This document shows positions 59,912-64,000 of a stretch of DNA of 64,000 bases, one piece after another. The translations under genes and the position numbers were made by a program. The stretch's first letter is position 1. The number at the start of each line of letters is the position of its first letter. Location: assembly GCF_963678635.1 (NCBI RefSeq), contig NC_087068.1, forward strand, positions 38,093,649 to 38,157,648. The letters are read 5' to 3'. Under the pieces are notes generated by a model. That model was not told the origin of the DNA and made no database searches. It was given only the letters and a program-made list of their open reading frames with translations. The stretch is from Symsagittifera roscoffensis (taxonomy: Eukaryota > Xenacoelomorpha > Acoela > Convolutidae).

Positions 59912-60060
59912 AAAAGTATTAGGAGGATTGTTGCTAGGGCGAATGTGATAATTGCTTTCTTTATACATTTGCATATTGTCAAGATGAGGGATGATAGATA
60001 TGTTATAAAAATTACAAATAGTAAAAAAATATCTGTTCTACTAAAAATGGTTCGTATCAT
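59872..60060 (-). CDS. Small membrane ORF 2 of the retroelement, 62 codons
   Basis: ATG at 60060 within an ATGA overlap with the stop of the previous small ORF. Two hydrophobic stretches (IFLLFVIFITYLSSLILTI and IITFALATILLILFL) are separated by a Cys/Lys turn (CKCIKK). A hairpin membrane protein is likely. Its tail overlaps the first codons of the Pro-rich ORF. Confidence 0.5.
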   Translation of the reverse strand: MIRTIFSRTDIFLLFVIFITYLSSLILTICKCIKKAIITFALATILLILFLEEYYNKHKFFH

Positions 60061-60287
60061 TTAGATAAGTTTTGTGAATCGTACCTGTGGATAGAGTCAA
60101 TAGCTTTTGAAAGCTGGAGGTATAGTTCAAATATGGAATAGAAAATTAAAAAAATATTGCAAAATATGATTAAGATTATTATAAAAGATTCAAAGGTATC
60201 AAAAAGAAATATGATGAAAGGTTTAAATATTGTGAAAAAGTTTGCGAGAATGTTTAGAATTATGGTAACTGGTCGAGAGAAGAGCAT
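60057..60287 (-). CDS. Small membrane ORF 1 of the retroelement, 76 codons
   Basis: ATG at 60287. Almost entirely hydrophobic through residue 55, rich in Phe and Ile (FFTIFKPFIIFLF, FIIILIIFCNIFLIFYSIF), with a short polar tail. Probably two membrane helices. Size and position between pol and env suggest a viroporin-like accessory protein, but that is inference; hydrophobic frames also arise by chance in AT-rich DNA. Confidence 0.45.
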   Translation of the reverse strand: MLFSRPVTIILNILANFFTIFKPFIIFLFDTFESFIIILIIFCNIFLIFYSIFELYLQLSKAIDSIHRYDSQNLSK

Positions 60288-60880
60288 TTAAGAAATGGTT
60301 TCTCGATCGAATATTTTTTGTTGTTTGAGGCAATTTTCAAGTGTGGTCGAATTATTTATTGGTTTTTTCACAAGTGGGTCGAGTTTTGGGAAAAATTGTT
60401 GGGGGCAAATTTTATGGTGATCGGGAGGTCTTCTTTGTCTTTATTTTCATTTGTCAAATGATCTGGGGTATTTTTGAGATTTTTATACTTTAGGCTAATT
60501 AAAATGGTCGTTCTTTTACTTTAGGCTAATTTAACATATTTGTTTGGGGGGTATTTGAGGTCTGAGTTGGGGAAATATTGTTGATCTTTGGTTTATTAGA
60601 TAAGGGAGGGTTATGATATTATGGTGATATTTATTTAAGTTGTCAAGTTGGAATGGTTCGCTTATTTTTGACCTGGAGGTCGCAAAGTTATAGTTATAGA
60701 TATGCCTGGAGTTTAATATCGTTCGTCTAGTTGATCTGTGTTAGAGTTAGAGAAGGTGACGGATTGGATGAATCCTATTGGCTAATTATGAACTAGAATC
60801 GTTGCGTATTTGTCAGCATGTTATTTTGAAAAATGAAAGTTCAAAATATTTCAGAGGTGCAAAAATTATTAAATATAAAT
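60288..60880 (-). other. Non-coding spacer between integrase and the small membrane ORFs
   Basis: About 590 bp without an open frame. It contains a direct repeat of ttagcctaaagta (two copies about 37 bp apart) and pyrimidine tracts ending cag on the minus strand (for example cccaactcag near 60560), plausible acceptors for a spliced env-region transcript. Confidence 0.4.
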
Positions 60881-62188
60881 TTAAAGCTGTTTTTGAAATT
60901 CGACTTTCTTTAATATTTTAGATTGTGGAATGAATGTTTTATAGTTTTTACGTGGTTGATTTCTAAGTCGTGATGACTCTCTATGTTCTGATTTGTCGAT
61001 TTGTTCTTGAGGTATTATTTTTTCTATCATTTTTCTATTTTTTCTTTCTTTTTGTGGTGTATTTTGATCTAGCTTTTTTGTATTGTTTTTTGTTGTAGTT
61101 GATTTTTTATTTTGGTTTTTGAGGTGAATGTCATGTTGTTCCTTTGTTTTATTTTCCGTATGTGGATAATTTTGAATAACTTTTAAACCTGTGAAAGAAT
61201 ATAATTGAGTTAGTTCGCGTAGTGCGTACTCTTTTGGGTAATAAGGTAATAGGTTGTTTCGGTGTTGAACAATTTCTTTTTTGTCTGAGTCGGTAATTTT
61301 ATATGTGACATCAGTGGGTTTGGCAATTATTTGGTATGGTCCTTTACGAAGGGGTTGTAGTTTTTTAGAGATTCCTTTTTGAGTGTTAAAATTGGGTATT
61401 AAAACAAATGTTCCAATTTTTAAATCGGAGGCTGGTGTAAAGCGTGAATTTATTTGTTCATTAATGTTTTGTCTTTGTAACAACTTTTTTGTTACTTTTT
61501 GGTAAATTTCCTTGTGTTTTTTATCTCTGTTTAAAATCCATTCGGTGTGTGTACCGGAGGCTAATTTAAGAATTTGTGGGTGATGAAAATGATCTTCATC
61601 GTGTGTATATAAAGGTAAGTTGTAACAAATTGATTCTTTATTCGGTTGACAATAACTTTGTGCATTTTTATGAGAGTTTGCTGTAAACATAATCGGTTTG
61701 CGTGGCTTTTGATTAAAAACCATTTCATATGGTGACATTCCTAGAGTTGTCGTGATTTGTGAATTATATGCTAAGGGAAATAGTTTTACATCTGCTGACC
61801 ATTCGGTATATCTTGTATCATTTCCATTGATGATACATCTAAGATATTCTTGTAGTGAACGGTTCATACCTTCGACTAAGCCGTTTGTCCAAGGTGCGTG
61901 AGATGTACGTGGTTTGTGTTTGATGTTATATAGATGACATAGTGTGATAATTTCATTATTTATGAATTCTGTACCGTTATCTGTAACTAGAATTTCTGGT
62001 AGTCCGAATTTGGCTATCCAGTGTTCATATAGTGTTGTGTAAGCATAATAAGCGTTACAATGTGGTACTGGGTTAAGTGCTACATAATGTGTAAACGCGT
62101 CAACAATTACCATAATGTAGGAGTTTCCTTCGGATGAGGGTGAAATTGGTCCTTTTGTATCAAATGAAATACGGTGGTTAAAGTACAA
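60881..62188 (-). CDS. Integrase (DDE core and GPY/F-like tail) of the retroelement
   Basis: The catalytic triad is visible: Asp in SFDTKGP, Asp in LVTDNGTEF, Glu in NGLVEGMNRSL. Downstream lie the conserved YNSQITTTLGMSPYEMVFN and a GPY/F-type module (LRKGPYQIIAKPTDVTYKI, then RNNLLPYYPKE). A Lys/Gln-rich basic tail of about 100 residues follows and may bind nucleic acid. The frame extends upstream of the ATG to the frameshift near 62308, and includes the CNDCIVC half of the zinc finger. It inserts the cDNA copy into host DNA as part of the Pol polyprotein. Confidence 0.9.
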   Translation of the reverse strand: MYFNHRISFDTKGPISPSSEGNSYIMVIVDAFTHYVALNPVPHCNAYYAYTTLYEHWIAKFGLPEILVTDNGTEFINNEIITLCHLYNIKHKPRTSHAPWTNGLVEGMNRSLQEYLRCIINGNDTRYTEWSADVKLFPLAYNSQITTTLGMSPYEMVFNQKPRKPIMFTANSHKNAQSYCQPNKESICYNLPLYTHDEDHFHHPQILKLASGTHTEWILNRDKKHKEIYQKVTKKLLQRQNINEQINSRFTPASDLKIGTFVLIPNFNTQKGISKKLQPLRKGPYQIIAKPTDVTYKITDSDKKEIVQHRNNLLPYYPKEYALRELTQLYSFTGLKVIQNYPHTENKTKEQHDIHLKNQNKKSTTTKNNTKKLDQNTPQKERKNRKMIEKIIPQEQIDKSEHRESSRLRNQPRKNYKTFIPQSKILKKVEFQKQL

Positions 62189-62267
62189 ACTTTGTCCTTT
62201 AAAATCTTGTTTTTGTGCTATTTGTTTTTGATTTGGATAAGGTTTATTTAGCTGACATACTATACAA

Positions 62268-64000
62268 TCATTGCATAGTACTTTTATCCAAATTGGTGCA
62301 TTTGGAAAATAAAAGTTTTTTTTGTATGAAATTTGAATATGTTTTCTCTGATCCAGAGTGTCCTTTAATGTTTTGTGTATGTGAAATATTAAAAGCTATA
62401 AGAATCATACTTAGAGGGAGACAGGGAACTGTAGATTCATTTAATTTGTATTCTAGAAGGTCTGTGTTTTCGTTAATTGTTGTATTATTGAATTTTCGAA
62501 AATATCGGAGGAGTGTTTTATTTCCTAAAATAGTTGTATCTGCCTTGACGGGTTTAGTTTTATATTTGTGCCATGATTTTAGTTGTCTAATTACTGGGTC
62601 AAGATTTTGATATTGTTTCAAAGTATTAATTGTAATTTTATCTGTTGGGGGGAGAAAAATGTTTTCTATTTCTAATTTAGATAAAGGAATTGTATCAAGT
62701 GGGTCATGGAGGTCAAATACTTGATTTATTGTGTATTTTGAATCGTTTGTTTGTGGTCCTGATAAATTTATTTTATCAGTTAGGTTTTCTTTTTCAATTA
62801 ATGGAAAAAGGTCTTTTTTATGCGAGTGTTGTTTTACTCTTTTTTGTTGGGTGTTATTTTTTATCCATTGTGAGTATGGAATTGGTTTGAAAGTTGATGT
62901 TCCAAGTAGATCAACTTCGTAGTGATTATTTTGGCAATCTAAATAGAGTGGGAAGTGTTGTAGATTGTTTATCTGTGATTGTTCAACGTCAGTTTTTACT
63001 GCATATTTGCATTCTAGTCGGGGTGATGTTTCGTTTTCTGCAAGGTAGAATTTTATATTTTTGGGTATTTCAACTGTAGTTTTACGTGTAAGTAATTCAG
63101 GTGGTGTATTTCGACTTAATGTGTCTGGTAATGCAAGATTTTTTCCTGCTGTCCAAATTTAATGTAAGTTTGGGAATTTCATTAGAATTAGTTGAAATCT
63201 ATAAACTCGGTGATTTGGATTAGATTTTTGTGTAAAGAGAAAAATGATTGGTTTGTGGTCTGTGAAAAGAACTGTTGGATGTTTTGATCCAAGTATCAGA
63301 AATTCATATTCTGTTAGTGTATGTATTATAGCTGTACACTCTCTCATTAGAGTTGAGAGTCGTAGCTCTGCTTGAGTAAATAATCGAGAATTTGCTGATA
63401 TAAGATTCATTTTGTTTGTGCCATTGTGTGATTGTAATAATGCTGCGCCGATGCCAAAATTCGAAGCATCGCACATTGCATAGAATGGTTGATTTGGATC
63501 TGGAATTGTATTCGAAATTTGTTCAGTTAGGAGTTTTTTAATTTCTTCAAATCGTGCTTGATGTTCTGTGTTCCATTCAAAATTATTTTGTTGTCTAAGT
63601 ATATTATAAAATGGTCTTAGGTATAATTGCATTTTATAGACATATTTACTTAAAAAATTTAACATTCCAAGGAATTCTTGGATTTTCTTTTTGTTTGTTG
63701 GTGGTTGGAGTTTTTGAATAGCATCAATGCGTGATTTTAATGGGGTGATTGTTTTTCTTTCTATATTATGTCCTAAGAATTTAACTCGTGTTAAAAAGAA
63801 GTGTGATTTATCGGGGGCGGCCTTCAGATTTTCGTTCTGAAGTATTTTGTGATAGTGTTCTAAAACTTTAAACGTTTCTTCTTTTGTCTGCGATTGCATA
63901 AAAACATCGTCTAAATAGGTGATTGCGTTTTTCTTGAGTATTAGTGGTCTAAAAATTTTGCTCCTAAAAGCTGAAAATGCTGCTGGTCCTATGGATATTC
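62268..64000 (-). pseudogene. Pol N-terminal part: reverse transcriptase, RNase H and first half of the zinc finger; one stop, cut by window edge
   Basis: The frame enters from the right edge. The RT catalytic YLDDV (63903-63917) is followed by FLGHNI, then the RNase H residues Asp in YAMCDASNFGIGAALL, Glu in LSTLMRECTAIIH and Asp in TDHKPIIFL. An in-frame TAA at 63159-63161 falls just before the conserved GKNLALPDTLSR segment; the same frame then stays open to the HTQNIKGH half of the H2C2 finger and ends at 62268 after a shift at the A8 run near 62308. Gag, protease and the RT fingers lie outside. Ty3/gypsy-type order RT-RH-INT. Confidence 0.9.

Larger units (their letters stand above)
54475..64000 (-). 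mobile_element. Large Ty3/gypsy-like endogenous retroelement with env and accessory ORFs, 5' part off the window
   Basis: In coding order on the minus strand: RT (to the right edge), RNase H, H2C2 finger, DDE integrase, two small membrane ORFs, a Pro-rich ORF, an envelope-like glycoprotein ORF, and two overlapping ORFs. With gag, protease and both LTRs not yet counted, 9.5 kb is already longer than typical Ty3/gypsy elements. Consecutive ORFs overlap by 4-107 bases, as in compact retroviral genomes. Damage in this copy: in-frame stops at 63159-63161, 59517-59519 and 57982-57984; frameshifts near 62308, 56850 and 56700. It is therefore an old or defective insertion. Confidence 0.85.

Overview
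The window looks like a metazoan, probably invertebrate, nuclear scaffold. It is AT-rich, its genes carry GT-AG introns, intergenic space is long, animal-type LINE, hAT, LTR and tRNA-derived repeats are abundant, and two 200-base N blocks mark assembly gaps. Nothing in it fixes the phylum. There are no bacterial features (operons with ribosome binding sites, CRISPR arrays, bacterial tRNA clusters).

Host genes are few. A last exon of a rhodopsin-like GPCR (2296-2444, +) is the only recognisable gene in the first 20 kb. The main host theme is a dispersed cluster of four paralogous classical short-chain dehydrogenases/reductases (SDRs), all on the minus strand with the same two-exon layout. Their states are: decayed and split by a small inverted-repeat element (about 21.98-22.60 kb); split in exon 1 by a 457-bp element with a 9-bp target duplication (27.59-29.07 kb); intact with 265 residues (40.46-41.42 kb); and intact exon 2 with a frameshifted exon 1 (47.24-48.51 kb). 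GC-richer exon-like fragments without a recognised product lie at 9.24-9.65, 6.78-7.38 and 51.29-52.49 kb.

Repeats fill much of the rest. They include a MULE-like transposase tail at the left edge, a 606-bp element with 50-bp terminal inverted repeats, an almost perfect 508-bp palindrome, a 3-kb inverted-repeat-bounded block holding about 44 copies of a 32-bp minisatellite, at least six hAT-type elements with CAGGGG ends (two with exact 8-bp duplications), a frameshifted LINE and two LINE relics, several MITE-like elements, two tRNA-like SINE heads, and a five-copy dispersed family with a stable hairpin at one end and a second hairpin at the other.

The last 9.5 kb (54.47-64.00 kb, minus strand, running off the right edge) is a large Ty3/gypsy-like endogenous retroelement. 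In coding order it has RT, RNase H, an H2C2 zinc finger, a DDE integrase with a GPY/F-type tail, two tiny membrane ORFs that overlap by 4 bp, a Pro/Ser/Thr-rich ORF, an envelope-like glycoprotein ORF overlapping the previous one, and two overlapping ORFs of unknown function downstream of env. This copy carries three in-frame stops and several frameshifts, so it is probably not active. Its unusual accessory gene set is the most interesting content here. Recurrent one-base disruptions in homopolymers suggest that some breaks may be assembly errors rather than decay.
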